From assembly GCA_021234155.1 (NCBI GenBank), contig JAJEKV010000028.1, forward strand, positions 12,662,134-12,726,133: a stretch of 64,000 nt of DNA, in the 5' to 3' direction. Below the pieces are notes generated by a model. It saw only the letters and a list, made by a program, of their open reading frames with translations, had not been told where the DNA came from and did no database searches. A program made the translations under genes and the position numbers. Shown in pieces: positions 36,036 through 50,033 of this stretch; the first letter of the stretch is position 1, and each line of letters begins with the position of its first letter. Source of the stretch: Isoetes taiwanensis (taxonomy: Eukaryota > Streptophyta > Lycopodiopsida > Isoetales > Isoetaceae).

Positions 36036-37960
36036 TTATACAGTCTTAAACTTGGGCCACGTGCATCTTTTTATGACCATGTAATAAGGAATTCTAAAAT
36101 ACAATTTGCTAATGTATATCACACAGTCATTAACATAAAGTGCAATAATACAATTTTCCTTTCCCTGCCTGTATGCATACAAATTCCCATCACAATTAAG
36201 TTTAATAAAGCCTTGCTTTCTTAAATAAGAGTTCATACAATAATATCATTGTCTAGGAGTTCCTCTCTTTAACTTCCACATCTTTTGTTCCCACTCTCAA
36301 AACCAGTAGCTTCTTTCATGTAAATTTCTTCCTCTAATTTACATTGAGGAAAGTTGTGCTAACATCCATATGATGAATTTCCAGATTCTGAACATTTGCT
36401 AAGGCTAGTAAAGTTCTAATACTAGTCATTTTAACTATGAGCGAAAATGGTTCTTCATACTCGAAGCCCCTTTTCTGAGAGAATCCCTGTGCAATGAGTT
36501 TCACTTTATTCTTAAGATTTGCTCCATCAATCCCTGGTTTTAGTTTAAAAATTCATTTATTTCCCATGATGTTTTTGCCTTCTGGCAAATCAACAACATC
36601 ATAGGTATCTGTCCGTTTAAAAGACCCCATTTCATTTTCCATTGCTTCTATCGATTTATCGGAGTCATTCCCATTTATGGCTTCCAAATAAGAGTTTGGA
36701 ACATTAGTGTACATGGCTATCAGTGTTTTGGCAATGTCAGCATCCACGCTTTCTTTCAACCTTAGACTCCTACCATGTGCATCTCTACCATGAGTTTCAA
36801 GACTTACCCTCAACTCATCCTACAATATTTAAGCTTACGTGCATTTCCATCTTGCAGGTCTAGTATGGAGCGCTAATGATACAAATTCAGAGCGAGCTTC
36901 TGGGTGCTCCACATTAGTTTCTCCACCCGCAACTTCCTGATCCTGGACATTTGACATTACTAACATCAAGCACATCATCATCGTCTAGAATATCCATCAT
37001 TGTTTGCTCTGTATCTTTTTTCCCCTTCTCTTCTATGTCAGTATCAGGCTTCAAATAGCATCCGACCTTATAAAATACATTTTCATCAAAGACAACATCT
37101 CTGTTTATGATAACTTTTCTTTTCTCTGGATTGTATAACTTGTATGCCTTTGAATTATCATCATATCCAAGCATGTAAGGTATCCAAGCTCGATCATCCA
37201 GCTTCTTCCTGCCTTCCTTTGGAACATGTGCATACGCTAAGCAACCAAAAGCTCTTAGCTTCCCATAGTCTATATTTCTGTCTGACCATGAAGACTTCTG
37301 TACTTTCCCTTTCAAGCTAGAAGAGGAAATGATGTTCTGTATCAACATGGTTGTCTTGGCTGCTTCCTCCCAAAGAAAGTTTCACAGCCTAGTATGCTTT
37401 AGCATTGCCCTAACAGCATTGATAATGGTTCTATTTTTCCTCTCTGCAATCCCATTCTGCTGAGGCATGTGGCTAACTATAAGCTGGCTGTCTTTTAATT
37501 CCATGATCCAAATGACATTTTTTGAATCTACCAGAAAGATACTCACCTCCCCTGTCACAACATACATATTTTATTTTTTTCCCAGTTTCATTTTCCACTT
37601 CTGTGGCAAAGTACCTAAAAGAATCAAAGGCTTGATCCTTTGTTTTGAGAAAATAGCATTTTGCTCTCTGCAATGCTTTCCAAGCATACAACACCCACAT
37701 AGAAGCTTCTCTGGTTTATTTTCTTCAATAATTAGGTTATGCTTAACCATATAATCCATATTGTTGATATGCGTATGACCAAGTCTTTCATGCCACAACC
37801 TCATTGAGGGTACTATAATCCTTGTCTGCTAGGGCTAGAGCAGACTTTAGAAACATGTCCCTTACCCCCGCAATTATAACATTCAAGTTTGGGGCAATCC
37901 ACTTTCAGGTGGCCATACAAATCACAATTGAAGCAAGGGCCAGCGATCTGCGTCTGTTCG
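36036..37960 (-). mobile_element. Ty1/copia retrotransposon relic
   Basis: Minus-strand order is correct for copia: two gag zinc knuckles (CFNCDLYGHLKVDC and CYNCGGKGHVSKVC, about 37940-37845), the pre-integrase block LWHERLGHTHINNM (37804), integrase (QQNGIAERKNRTI, 37480-37400; FGCLAYAHVPKEGRKKLDDR, 37250-37190), and RT (EAMENEMGSFKRT; KPGIDGANLKNKVKLIAQGF near 36530; MDVSTTFLN near 36370; ALYVNDCVIYIS near 36140). The RT catalytic YVDD reads YVND. Several frame breaks and no LTRs found: an old fragment. Its 3' edge is shared with copy A to 16992. Confidence 0.85.
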
Positions 37961-38071
37961 CACTTGTATGCACCTGTGCTCTTGCACATTCCATCTGACG
38001 AGCCACTGAGCTTGCTTCTCCTTCCAACAGGCCTTGAGGCATTGCGGCCCTATTGCGACGACATAAACCAG

Positions 38072-38960
38072 CTACATACTAGAGGGGAACTCCACTTCTA
38101 AATACCTGTAGGTGGATGCCACTTCCACATTTTCCCCCTGAACTGAAGAGGGGGACCGTGGCCGACGTGAATATAGTATGAGAACCACCTTAGTCTTTGT
38201 AAAGTTGACTCGCATGGCAGTCGCCTGGCAGAATGTGTTCAGAGCGTCGAGATGGCACTGCATGTCTGCCCAAGTGTAAGCAAGGAGGTCCACATCATCA
38301 GTATATATGAGTTGCCTAACAATCTAGTGCAAGAGGTGAGCTCCTTCGCCTCCATTTTCAGCAAACCAACTCTCCAAGTGGTCTTCGTACAGTCCAAACA
38401 AAGACAAAGTGCATTCTTGGCAGACCCTGATACTGCTGTCGAATGGCTGGCTTGTCAGATGCAACTGGCCTGAACATGTCTCGTACAACTTGTACAATGC
38501 ATTTTGCAAACCTGCAGGGACCCCTAGGTCTTGCAACCTTGTCCACAGCTTTTCCCGAGACACCTTGTCAAAAAGCCTTTGTGAAGTCCACAAAGCAGCA
38601 ATACATGTCTCGCCGTCGGTTCCTGTTGTTCTCAACTAGGGTCCGCAGTATGAAGATGTGATCAATAGTTGAGTGTCGTGGCCTAAACCCTGCATGTGCG
38701 AGGGCCCGGACGTTTGTTGCTGCCTCAGCCCAGGATGTCAACTGCTGCTCTAGAATGTCGGCAACAAGCAGTTTTGCGAAAATCGAGCTGACTATGATTG
38801 TTCAGTAATTGGCTGGGTAGTGTGGATCACTTGCTTTGTATATGGGGACAACTCGCTAGTGGTCCATTGTGATTGTTGGGGGAACCATCATGTAGTGCCT
38901 TGTTGAACATAGCAGTCAACACCGGTACTATGGACGGTCCTGCCCAGATGAAGTGCATAT
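38072..38960 (-). mobile_element. LINE reverse transcriptase relic
   Basis: Non-LTR RT blocks in order: FNKALHDG (38915), then about 38740-38640 the FRPRHSTIDHIFILRT block, FDKVSREKLWTRLQDLGVP (38570), QLIYTDDVDLLAYTWADM (38312-38262), and FTKTKVV. The active site is YTDD, a conservative variant of YADD. Frameshifts and stops throughout. Truncated at both ends and fused to unrelated DNA. Confidence 0.8.
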
Positions 38961-39235
38961 AATAAATATATGTTAAATCCAAGTAAGATGCTAAAAAATA
39001 TTCGATAGATACATGAGAAGTACTCCCATAATGAAAAGTAGTGAGAGAATATGTAGAAATCCTGCCAGTGCAGAGCAAGGGTATGTCCTTTAAGAGCTTC
39101 ATTTTCCAATTTTATATGATGACTCAGATATAGTGATAACCTATAAAGGGAAGAAATGAAATTGAAAAGCATGAATGAACTTTTATTTTAGAACTAAAAT
39201 TTCCATTTACATTGTTTGTAAGGCTGTTGTTGCAA

Positions 39236-39455
39236 GATTAGTAGAACGGAAGTTTGCCATCTGGCGGGACTTCTTGGGTGTTGTAGATGGTGATGGTCGG
39301 TTTGTACAGCAGTAGAGTTGCAGTTTTTCTGTGAGTTTGTTGTGGAGTGTCGAGGTATCGCTATCTCTTTGGGGCAGTTCTCCTTCCTCCTCACTTGCTT
39401 TGTAACATTACCATTCTTTTAATATATTGATGACACAGTTCTTCAAAAAAAAAAA
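39236..39455 (+). mobile_element. 5'-truncated LINE 3' end with poly(A)
   Basis: The 220 bp end in an 11-A run at 39445-39455 and match the 3' end of the minus-strand LINE at 43042-44677 (43042-43258, reversed). Only C-terminal coding sequence and 3' UTR remain, as in a typical 5'-truncated insertion. Confidence 0.8.
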
Positions 39456-40359
39456 GATTCTGATGATATATACGCAACCAAACTTATTGAAAAGATTATA
39501 ATTTCAGTAATCAAAAAGGATAAACCCAAAGCCGCAGGTCCTTACAAGATATTAAGAATTAACAATTTACCAGTTCCCCATGTCCTAAATCATACTACAT
39601 GTGCCAAATCAGACATTTTAGTTTTAGAATATCTCTATTTGCCGAAATCTTTTCCCAGTGCAACAAAAACCACCATAAGGATGGTATGCAACAATACATC
39701 AGTATACATTTTTCATCTTCTTTCTTTACTCAACGTGTATAAACAAGGCTATAAAAATTGCTAGTTTGCACACCTAACCGTATTCTGAACTATTTTTTCT
39801 TCTGAATTTTTGGATATCCCCAGACTTGAATTTACAGATATTCAAAATCCAAATATCAAAATGCTCAACACCTATATTTTCTGCCCATATCAAAAATATA
39901 ACAATACTACCTCGAAGGATAGTCAACATCCATACCAACACAACATATTAGATACATCACCAACATCAAAACATCAAACAGGTTCCTACCCAGACTCAGA
40001 CTCAAGGGGAAGTCGACTGACAGTTTGGGTCTTCAGATAGATTAGACCAAGTTAGGGCAATAACTTGAGCTAACAATAGACATGGCTAGGGTTGACCACT
40101 CCATCTGCTCTTCCTATGCATAATTTGCATAATATTATAACCGACCGGAGACGCAATCTCATGGTATCACCCAAGAAAACTACTTCGGGCTGCATCTCCC
40201 CATTCTGATGCGGTAGGAAGAGTTACAACTCCCCTTTTGGGAGTAGAGTGTCTCCATGGGCATCTAGAGGATCGTGGCGATATACGTCCCTACCCGATCG
40301 AACTCCCCAAAACAAGAGCCAGGTCGACACCTGCAACCCTTGAGAGAGCGACACCATTG
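39456..40359. other. Anonymous AT-rich DNA
   Basis: No recognisable gene or repeat ends. GC content rises after about 40140, leading into the duplicated unit that starts near 40360. Confidence 0.35.
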
Positions 40360-41772
40360 ACCCAGGAAGTGTCGGACTCATACCCGGCCTGCAAGAAGTG
40401 ACCAACTATAAGCCTAGCCTGCTATGGTCCTCAGTAGTCGTGCTCAGCAGGGACCTCCCTCCACTTTGCTACTGACCCCGTTGTGTGGTGCTCAGTCACT
40501 ATGTAGCCTCCGTAACCAGAAGGGCTCTATGCACATGCTGCAATAATAATGGAACTAATGGGTCTAACTAGGAGCATCATCTACTAATAGCTACTACATC
40601 CCTACCCTCCTTCCCAATGCACAAAAGGTGCAATATGTGATCAACCAACATCAATGAACATATAGATAAGAATAACAACCAATTCTAATCAAATACATAT
40701 AACTTACAGTTAGTGTTCCTTGATTAGGATTCATGTTCATGGCTCTATTGGAATACAACATGCAACTCAACTGTTATCTACTCGAAATACTTGCTCCAGA
40801 TGTGCTACCTCTAGCTCCTTGGTTCTCCAACTCTAGTAGGTGGTTTCAGAAGATGATCCTCCTCTGCTACGCTTGTGCCCTCAGACTGCTACTGTAACTC
40901 AGGCTGTCGAAGACGATCTTCGAATCAGATCTGTGCTCGCGAACTAGTGGATTAGAAGTTGGTGCAGCCAAAAGTGGCTAGGGTTTAGAGTTAGCCTATT
41001 ATATGTTAGGGTTCGCATGAGGGCCACCTGGCTCCAATAGGTGTGTCCATGTAATGGCTTCTTACCTTAGGTTGACTAATAACTTAGTCATCTCTCCCAC
41101 ATTAGGTGCATACAAGTCTACTTATGTAGAGTTGTATGATGACATGGCCGTGGGATATACACACTTATATCGTATATTTCAGGGGAACATCACAAAAAGA
41201 TCTATAGTTTCATATTAAACTTAATGGGCTTAGCATGTAAAATAATACACAAACTCAAAGAAATTTAACAAAGTCTTTCAAAGTCGTGATAGAGACTAGA
41301 ACACAACTCCTATGCATATGTGGATATGCAGCTTAAGAGAGCATGACTAATACAAGAGAGGAAAAAGTTAAGGGCATACACGAAGGAAGGGAAGGTCAAG
41401 ATCATCATCTTGGATATGCTTTCCACCACGATTGATAAAGTGCTTCACATTGTTCCTTAGTGGTGCCAAAGAACAAATGGCATTTAACTTTGCATTATTT
41501 GAGATGTTACAATACCTAAACTACTTTAGAGAAGGAAGAAAATATCAGTAACATTATCCGATCAATAATCCAAGTCTTGTAATCAAGGTCGTAATAGACG
41601 TGTGAACGCAAAAAGGGCATATCACTCTAAACACCCATTCTTAAACATGAGCCATCTCCTTGAGAAGATTGAAGATATCATTAAAGCATGGCGATAGAAA
41701 AGGGGCATGGAAAGAGATTGATATGAGATAGATGAAAGACATATTTCTAAACTTTAGGTACTTTGTACTTTG

Positions 41773-41850
41773 TACTAGCCCATTGTATGGGTCCCATGAC
41801 CTATTGGTCTTCGTGGACGTTAAAAAAACTATTCTATTCTATTCTATTCT
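41773..41850 (+). mobile_element. Roughly 80-bp LINE tail insertion
   Basis: Starts gtactagcccattgtatggg and ends in a (ctatt)n tail; it equals the last 75 bp of the LINE relic at 44985-45062. The paralogues at about 48015 and 45690 read straight through (gtacttctcc, gtacttttctcc) without it, giving two empty sites. Confidence 0.75.
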
Positions 41851-42299
41851 CCTTTTTTTGGGCCCCCATAGAAGATTTGGGGACCATGCACAAAATGCTA
41901 TCGATCTTTTCCATGCTTTGCCCCTCTTTCTAAAAAAAAAAAAAAAAATACATTTGGGGGTTGTTACTGGGGGGGGGGGGGGAAGGGGACTCAAACTCTA
42001 ATGGCACCGGCCGAAGTCAACATTCTTTGATCACCAGACCTGATGAACTCACTAAAAACATTTGAATGCCTATGGGAAATCCATCTCATGCCTTATGGTA
42101 GTATGAATGATGCCCAAAGACATTCAAAGCTTATGGGAAATTCATCTTACCCTCTTATGGTAACAGTAGAGTTTCTATTATGCCTCCCTTGGTAGGTAGT
42201 ATTCTTCAATCCATACCATAGAGTAGGAAGTTAGGGTAGAACTATGACATTTATCCGATGGAAAGTCTCATGATCTTCAAGGTTTGCAAGCAATAGCTT

Positions 42300-43041
<742 letters not shown>

Positions 43042-44677
43042 TTTTTTTTTTTGAAGAACTGTGTCATCAATATATTAAAAGAATGGTAATGTTACAAAGC
43101 AAGTGAGGAGGAAGGGAACTGCCCTAAAGAGACAGCGATACCTCGACACTCCACAACAAACTCAATAAAAAACTACAACTCTATCTGCACAAACCGACCA
43201 TCACCATCTACAACACCAAAAAGTCCCGCCAAATGGCAAACTTCCGCTCTACTAATCCGGGAACACCGTAAAGCTTTGAAATAGCTTGTACCGAAGTCGA
43301 GGAATCGAGAGAGGTCAGCAGTGCTGAATCCCCCGAAGATCCACAACCGCCGCCGCTTCCAAATCGGGCCACACCAACCAAGCCACGACAGATGCAAGGT
43401 TTGTCGCCGCAAGAGCCGCCAAGCACCAGGATACACATGAAGCAAAGAATCACCGGCTAGTCAATCTCACTGAAACAGAGCCCCTAACCCAACCCGAGGT
43501 GCAGCCCGCAAGTGAGGGCATAAAACCGCATAATGCTCCACGCCTCAATGATGAAGGCCACAACAAGGGCGTAGAGGGCTCACATCCGCCTAAACCCGAC
43601 TCACAAGGGCATTCACCCGATACAAATGACGGTGCACCACCGCCACGAAGCACCCTAACCTTCGGTGAGGGAACCGAGCTCCATGTCCACGCCCAAACCG
43701 AAGCCATCGAACCCGGAAGTTGTAGACACCACTTGCCCCGGAAGGGGGTGTGTCATGAATAGCCGACACCGGTAACAAGACCGCACAAAACAAGAAGACA
43801 CAACATCCGGATGAACCTTCCAAACCCGCACGCACCACCACATCATCACGAGGGACTATAGGTATGTGTAGCGGAATACTCCCCGCCACTTGTTCCCAGA
43901 TAGCCCGATCACTGCCCCTCAAGCGAAAGCGAGCTCGAAAGAACTCCCACGAAGCTAGCTGACCACCCCAATACCAATCCTCCAAGGTGCACACGCAGCT
44001 ATTCGCCTCCCGAACTGCTGCACTGCGGTGGCGCCCAAGGGCAAGTGCGCCAGGGGTAGAGGAACCCACAAGAAAGGAGAAGAGTGGTGATAAACTGAGG
44101 CATAATCTAGCTGGAAGAGCGCACACACATGATCCCAAGCCCACAACACCCCCGTGAGAAAAGGGGATGCATGTGGGAAAGGCCGGAGACCATACAACAG
44201 TGCCCAGGGCAACTCCACATGCACAGACGGCTTCCCAAACGCCACACAATGGCGAAGAGACTGCGACAACAGCGCCGCACCAGGAGAAGATGCTCCATCC
44301 TGCAGAATGCTCCAAACAAACTTGGAGACCAACACCTTACTATGCAGTGCCAAATCCAGAATGGCTAAGCCCACATCTTCTCGGGGGCGGAGACACTTCC
44401 ACCAAGCCACTTTAACAACCGCCCCTTCATCATCCCCGCCCCACACAAAATTTCGAACAATCTTATCCAAAGGCTGTATCTTACCCTCAGGAGCTAACAT
44501 CACAGATGCTGTATATACATGAGTGCTACAAAGTACTGACTTGGCAATAGTGATCCTACCTGCCATGGACAACTTGCTACCCTTCCACCAATTGAGGTGT
44601 TTCTGCAACCCCTGCAAAATCTCATCCCACACCCTCCCCATGGAAACATCCCCTCCAAAGGGAATACCCAACAGCTT
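43042..44677 (-). mobile_element. 5'-truncated LINE inserted in LINE relic
   Basis: Poly(A) tail on the minus strand (T run 43042-43052), 3' UTR, then the C-terminal part of ORF2: LSMAGRITIAKSVL, KIVRNFVWGGDDEGAVVKVAW and SWEFFRARFRLRGSDRAIWEQV. Frames are offset in places. The paralogous empty site reads straight through at 54911-54930. No clear target duplication. Confidence 0.8.
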
Positions 44678-45062
44678 TTATTGAAGATGAAAGCCATACA
44701 CTTTTGAGATATCTTGCTTTTACGATGATCATGAATCATTATTTGATATTACATTACATTCCATTATTCCACAACTTCTCAAAGCACCATTTGTGCATGA
44801 CTTGACATTATACATACGTGATATACTAGATGCGTGTCTTCATTGGTTGAAGCATCAACAATCACCATGATCTTCTTTGTACAAACTTATTGATTACTGA
44901 CTGTCTATTATCATCATTACTACAAAGTTTTTTCCCCAGAAAAACTTTTGATGGAGCAATTTCTTAATCCTATTAGTAACAGTTGTACTAGCCCATTGTA
45001 TGGGTCATATGGCCTATTGATCTTCGTTGACGTTAAAAATTTTATTCTATTCTATTCTATTT
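44678..45062 (+). mobile_element. Plus-strand LINE relic, 3' part (unit 1)
   Basis: Continues the LINE interrupted at 43041: a C-terminal Cys/His-type remnant (EDESHTLLRYL context), 3' UTR with gtactagcccattgtatggg, and a (ttcta)n tail at about 45042-45062 that marks the element's end. Confidence 0.7.
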
Positions 45063-45129
45063 TACAATCATCAGAACATCAATGAAAAGTGTGTTAGAAA
45101 AAGAAGGGTTTAATATTACTTGTATAAAA

Positions 45130-45840
45130 AAGTCTACAGGTTCATGTTTTAACTTAATGGACTTAGCATGTACAATAATAGATAAATTCAAAGAAATTTA
45201 ACAAAGTCTTTCAAAGTCATGGCAGAGACTGGAACACATATGTATATGTGGATATAGAGCTTAGGAGAGCATGACTAATACAGGAGAAGTAAAAGTTAAG
45301 GGCATACATGAAGGAAGGGAAGGCCCAGATCATCCTCTTGGGTCTCCACCAAAATTGGAAAAGTGCCTCACCTTGCTCCTTAGTGGAGACAAAGAACAAA
45401 GACTCTTCTATGGCATCTTTTGCCGTATTTGAGATGTTACAGTACCTAAAGTACTTTATAGAAGGAAAGAAAATATCAATGACATATCCGATCAATAATT
45501 CAAGTCTTGTAACCAAGGCCATAATAGAGGTGTGAACGCAGAAAGGACAAATCACTCTGAACACCCATTCTTAAATATGAACCATCTGCTTGAGAAGATT
45601 GAAGATCATTAAAGCATTGCAATAGAAAAGCATGGAAAGATATTTGGTATGAGATAGATGAGAGAAGTATTTCTAGAATTTAGGTGCTTCGTACTTTTCT
45701 CCATTTGTTGGGCCCCCATAGAAGATTTGAGGACCATGCACACCACGTATGGACTTTATATGCTATCGAGCTTTTCAATGCTTTGCCCCCTCTTTCTAAA
45801 AAAAACACCCCGGAAGGGGGGGAGGGGGGCTATTGATTCC
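45130..45840. repeat. Partial copy of the duplicated stretch
   Basis: Matches 41190-41940 and 47640-48120 with moderate divergence. Lacks the LINE tail insertion. Contains no gene I recognise. Confidence 0.7.
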
Positions 45841-46316
45841 AATTATCACTGCTCTTTTGAATAATGGTTTATTTTTATGTTTTGCCTGCCTGGTGATTCT
45901 CAACCATGGATTGAGCATATTATAATGTATATGTCTCAATCCAAATGTTGAGAAATGACCATATTGATAGCCCCCGAAGATTTAGAAGAAGAATACCATT
46001 GCGTAGGAACATTCAGCGCTGTCATATATGGATGGGAAGTGTGGTTACATCGCCATCACAATTGTTGAGGGTGACATTGGATTGTAATTTTATCATTGGT
46101 AACACGTTTATGTAGAACCCACCATTGCAATTATCAAGAGTAGAGGGTGGATGTGTTGGACAAGAAGGCACTGGAAAAAAATTTATGTGGGGATTTTTAG
46201 GTGGTTTGCAATTTTTGTAAATGGATTTTGGAATTTCAATGCATGTTTCTTGATGATTAAGGATTAGATAATTCAAATTTGTTCAAATCAGTAATATTTG
46301 AAGGTTGGAATATGTG

Positions 46317-46866
46317 GATCGGACTCATACCCGGCCTGCAAGAAGTGACCGACTATAAGCCTAGCCTGCTATGGGTCTCCAGTAGTCATGCTCAGCAAGG
46401 ACCTCCCTCCACTTTGCTATTGACCCCTTTGTGTAGCCAGAAGGGCTCTATGCACAGGCTGCAATAATAATGGGAACTAATGGGTCTAACTAGGAGTAGG
46501 AGCATCATCTATTAATTGCTACTACATTCCTACCCTCCTTCCCAATGCACAAGAGGTGCAATATGCGATCAACCAACATCAATGAACATATAGATAAGAG
46601 TGACAACTATAATCACATACATATAACTTACAGTTAGTGTTCCTTGATTAGGATTCATGTTTAGAACTATAAGTAATAGAATGGCTCTACTAGAGTACAA
46701 CATGCAACTCAACTGTTATCTACTCGAAATACCTGCTCCAGATGTGCTGCCACTAGCTCCCTGGTTCTCCATCTCTAGTAGGTGGTTTCAGAAGATGATC
46801 CTCCTCTACTATGCTTGTGCCCTCAGACTACTACTATAACTCCGGCTGTCGAAGACGATCTTCGAA
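46317..46866. repeat. Partial copy of the LTR-like stretch
   Basis: Matches 40375-40930. It joins the next unit at 46867 through a ctc microhomology, producing a head-to-tail partial duplication. Possibly LTR-derived; no terminal TG...CA pair could be assigned. Confidence 0.65.
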
Positions 46867-48236
46867 TCAGAGTTGTGCTCCCTCCACTTTGCTACTAACC
46901 TCGTTCTGTGGTGCTCAGTCACTATGCCGCCTCCGTACCCAGAAGGGCTCTATGCACAGACCGCAATAATAATGGGAACTAATGGATCTAACTAGGAACA
47001 TCATCTACTAATAGCTATTACATCCCTACCCTCCTTTACAATGCACAAGAGATGCAATATGCGATCAACCAACATCAATGAACGTAATCTTGACAATAGA
47101 TAAGAGTAACAACTAATCCTAATCACACACCTATAACTTATAGTTAGTGTTCCTTGATTAGGATTCATGTTCAGAACTATAAGTTCTAGAATGGCTCTAC
47201 TGGAGTACAACTCAACTGGAATCAACTCGAAATACCTGCTCCTGATGCGCTGCCACTAGCACCCTGGTTCTCCATCTCTTTTAGGTGGTTTGAGAAGATG
47301 ACCCTCCTCTGCTATGCTTGCGCCCCCAGACTGCTATTATAACTCAGGCTGTCGAAGACGGTATTCGAAACAGAGTTGTGCTCGCGAAGTGGTGGATCAG
47401 AAGTTGGTGCAGCCAAAAGTGGCTAGGGTTTAGGGTTTAACCTATTATATGTTAGCGTTCACATGAAGGCCACTTGGCTCCAATAGGTGCGTCCACGTGG
47501 TGGGTCGCCTATAAGGCAAGGCCATGTGGAAATGGCTTCTTACCTTAGGTTGACTAAGTTATATAGATAATATAGTCATCTCTCCCGCATTTGTATGATG
47601 ACGTGGTCGTGGGATATAGATATTTATATCGTATATTACAGGGGAGGGAAGGTCAAGATCATCATCTTGGGTATGCTTTCCACCACGATTGATAAAGTGC
47701 CTCACATTGTTCCTTAGTGGTGCCAAAGAACAAATGGCATTTAACTTTGCCTTATTTGAGATGTTACAATACCTAAACTACTTTAGAGAAGGAAGAAAAT
47801 ATCAGTAACATTATCCGATCAATAATTCAAGTCTTGTAATCAAGGTCATAGTAGACGTGTGAATGCAAAAGGGGCAAACATCCATTCTTAAACATGAGCC
47901 ATCTCCTTGAGAAGATTAAAGATCATTAAAGCATGACGATAGAAAAGGAGCATGGAAAGAGATTTATATGAGATAGATGAAAGATGTATTTCTAAACTTT
48001 AGGTACTTTGTACTTCTCCCCTTTCTTTGGGTCCCCATAGAAGATTTGGGGACCAATTATAGAATGCTATTGATCTTTTCAATGCTTTGCCGCTCTTTCT
48101 AAAAAAAAAAAAAACATTTGGGGTTTTTTTTTTTTTTTTTGGGGGCTTATGGTAGTATCAAGAGTTCCCAAAGACATTCAAAGCTTATGGGAAATCCATC
48201 TTACCCTCTTATGGTAACAATAGAATTTCTACTATG

Positions 48237-48241
48237 CCTCA
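48237..48241. repeat. Target site duplication CCTCA, left
   Basis: CCTCA precedes the LTR at 48242 and recurs at 54222-54226 after it. The paralogue at about 42195 has this sequence once (gcctccctt), supporting a true insertion site. Confidence 0.85.
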
Positions 48242-50033
48242 TGAAACGGACCTAGCCCCTTGGACTGGCCATTGCACCGACACGTTTAACATCTAAGTTA
48301 AACATCCAAGATACTCGTATTGCTCAATAAAGTATAGTCCCATTGATCAGATAATTGCATACAAGACCAAGTTCATCTGAGTTTGGTATGCTAACAACTC
48401 CTACTAGCTCAACAAGTCCTCCTTATAAGTCACCGAGGATGACTCTGGAAAACGATTCTGCTGTCGCACCCTCATCCCCGGGCTCTCCATCCGAATACTG
48501 CATTCTCAGCTCAGGACATACCCTCTTAAACATACACAAACAATACAAGGGGGTTAGTCCACAAGGACTAAATGGAGAGGAAACATTTCGAGAGCATTCA
48601 CAACATCAATTACAAAGCAATCTAGCATATAACATCCAAGATAAGAAGACAATAGATTTACCTACTCCACTATGCCTGCATTAGTTAGAACATACTACAA
48701 GCATGTTTACATTCACGTCAATCTTCTGTATGTATGCACACATGCCAAGTGTAATCCTTGGGTTGCGACCCCAAGGAGACCACTCTCTCCATCTGTACGT
48801 ACAGGGTTTAACTCATCCGTCAGGCCATCTGGCTCGGATGCGGAGTTACGCGGCCACCCCACCCCTCCGAAGGTGGGCCGTAAATGCAACATGCCATCCG
48901 TCTAGCCATCTAGAACGGATGCGGAGTCTCATGGCCATTCCACCCCTCCGAAGATGGTCCGTTTGCAATGCAAGATACAACATCATGCATCCATCATGAC
49001 TTTACAAGATAGAATATCACCAATAACCTTACAGGTTGATCCAATACGAGATATCATAGAATCCTCATGCATCTTACTTCCAAGAATAACCACAGAACAA
49101 TGCAATACAATAGAATGAGGTTCATCAAGATATTTCATAACCAAGTGACAACATCTCATGGCACATCTCAAAGCAAGAACATGAACTTCCTTAACATATA
49201 AGCAACCATAACTTTCATGTAATATCTTAATCAAACTAATGTCTAGAGATAATGACATTCATTCTACCCCATCAAGACGTCTAATACCACAAGATGGTCC
49301 TTACCATATCCATAGCAAAAGAGATACACAACACCCATGCGCCATCTATTCTAGCATCATAGAATCCACATGCTACTCTGACAAAATACTGGCGGTATAC
49401 CTTCTATGGTATGGTTATCAAGCTAGCCTCTATTCTCAAAGCTTCCGTGAACTAGGCCATATACAATGGTACAACCCTGGAGCAAAGAACTCTATGATCC
49501 CACCCTATAATAAGATCTCTTAAAAGGGTTTATAGGGTCTCTATACTCAATTCAAATACTAGCCCTTTAGGCTAGCAGTAACGTACCAGGAAATACGTGC
49601 CACAATGGTCAGCATACGGTCAAGGCAGATAGATAGGTTAACGATGCCATGGAGGTACATACACAACGAGTCACCTTACTAATCCAAGACATGACACAAT
49701 AGTTTGGGCGACCATCTAACTATAACCTACAACAAGATTCGACAGTTAGAAGATAGAATCAAGTAGGCTTCAAGACTTAGGACAATTCTGTAGACTAGAT
49801 TCGATAGCTCCGAACCTATCAATAACTATTCAACTATGGTTCCCAGTACCATGCCTAACAAGGACATGCAAGTCTACAACTCTAAAGAATGAACTCTACG
49901 GTTCCAATAATGCATGGTCAATATTTTAAAACATAAAGGTGTGCTAACAGATGGTTTATCTGACCCTTGTATCCCTCTTAAATAAGAGAAGGTCCAAAAG
50001 GAGTACTTATGCAAAAACTTATACCTAAGACTA

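Larger units (their letters stand above)
19103..36096. repeat. Large direct repeat, copy B
   Basis: Second copy of the 17 kb locus, with the same order and orientation as 1-16992. The retrotransposon sits at the same base in the GT37 exon. At its right end copy B runs on into a longer Ty1/copia relic, whereas copy A switches at about 16992 to unrelated sequence. In 19.1-23.6 kb and 26-29.7 kb copy B looks corrupted at CAG/CTG while copy A is clean; in 30-34 kb it is the reverse. Confidence 0.9.

Noticed and set aside
43590-44315. Minus-strand 241-codon frame as a separate gene
   Set aside because: It overlaps the LINE ORF2 in another frame and contains the true LINE frame (SWEFFRARFRLRG) only in part; it is explained by the LINE with frame changes.
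48355-48684. 109-codon frame repeated at 52325 as a conserved protein
   Set aside because: The repeat is just the two LTRs of one element; the frame is on the strand opposite to its transcription and has no domain.
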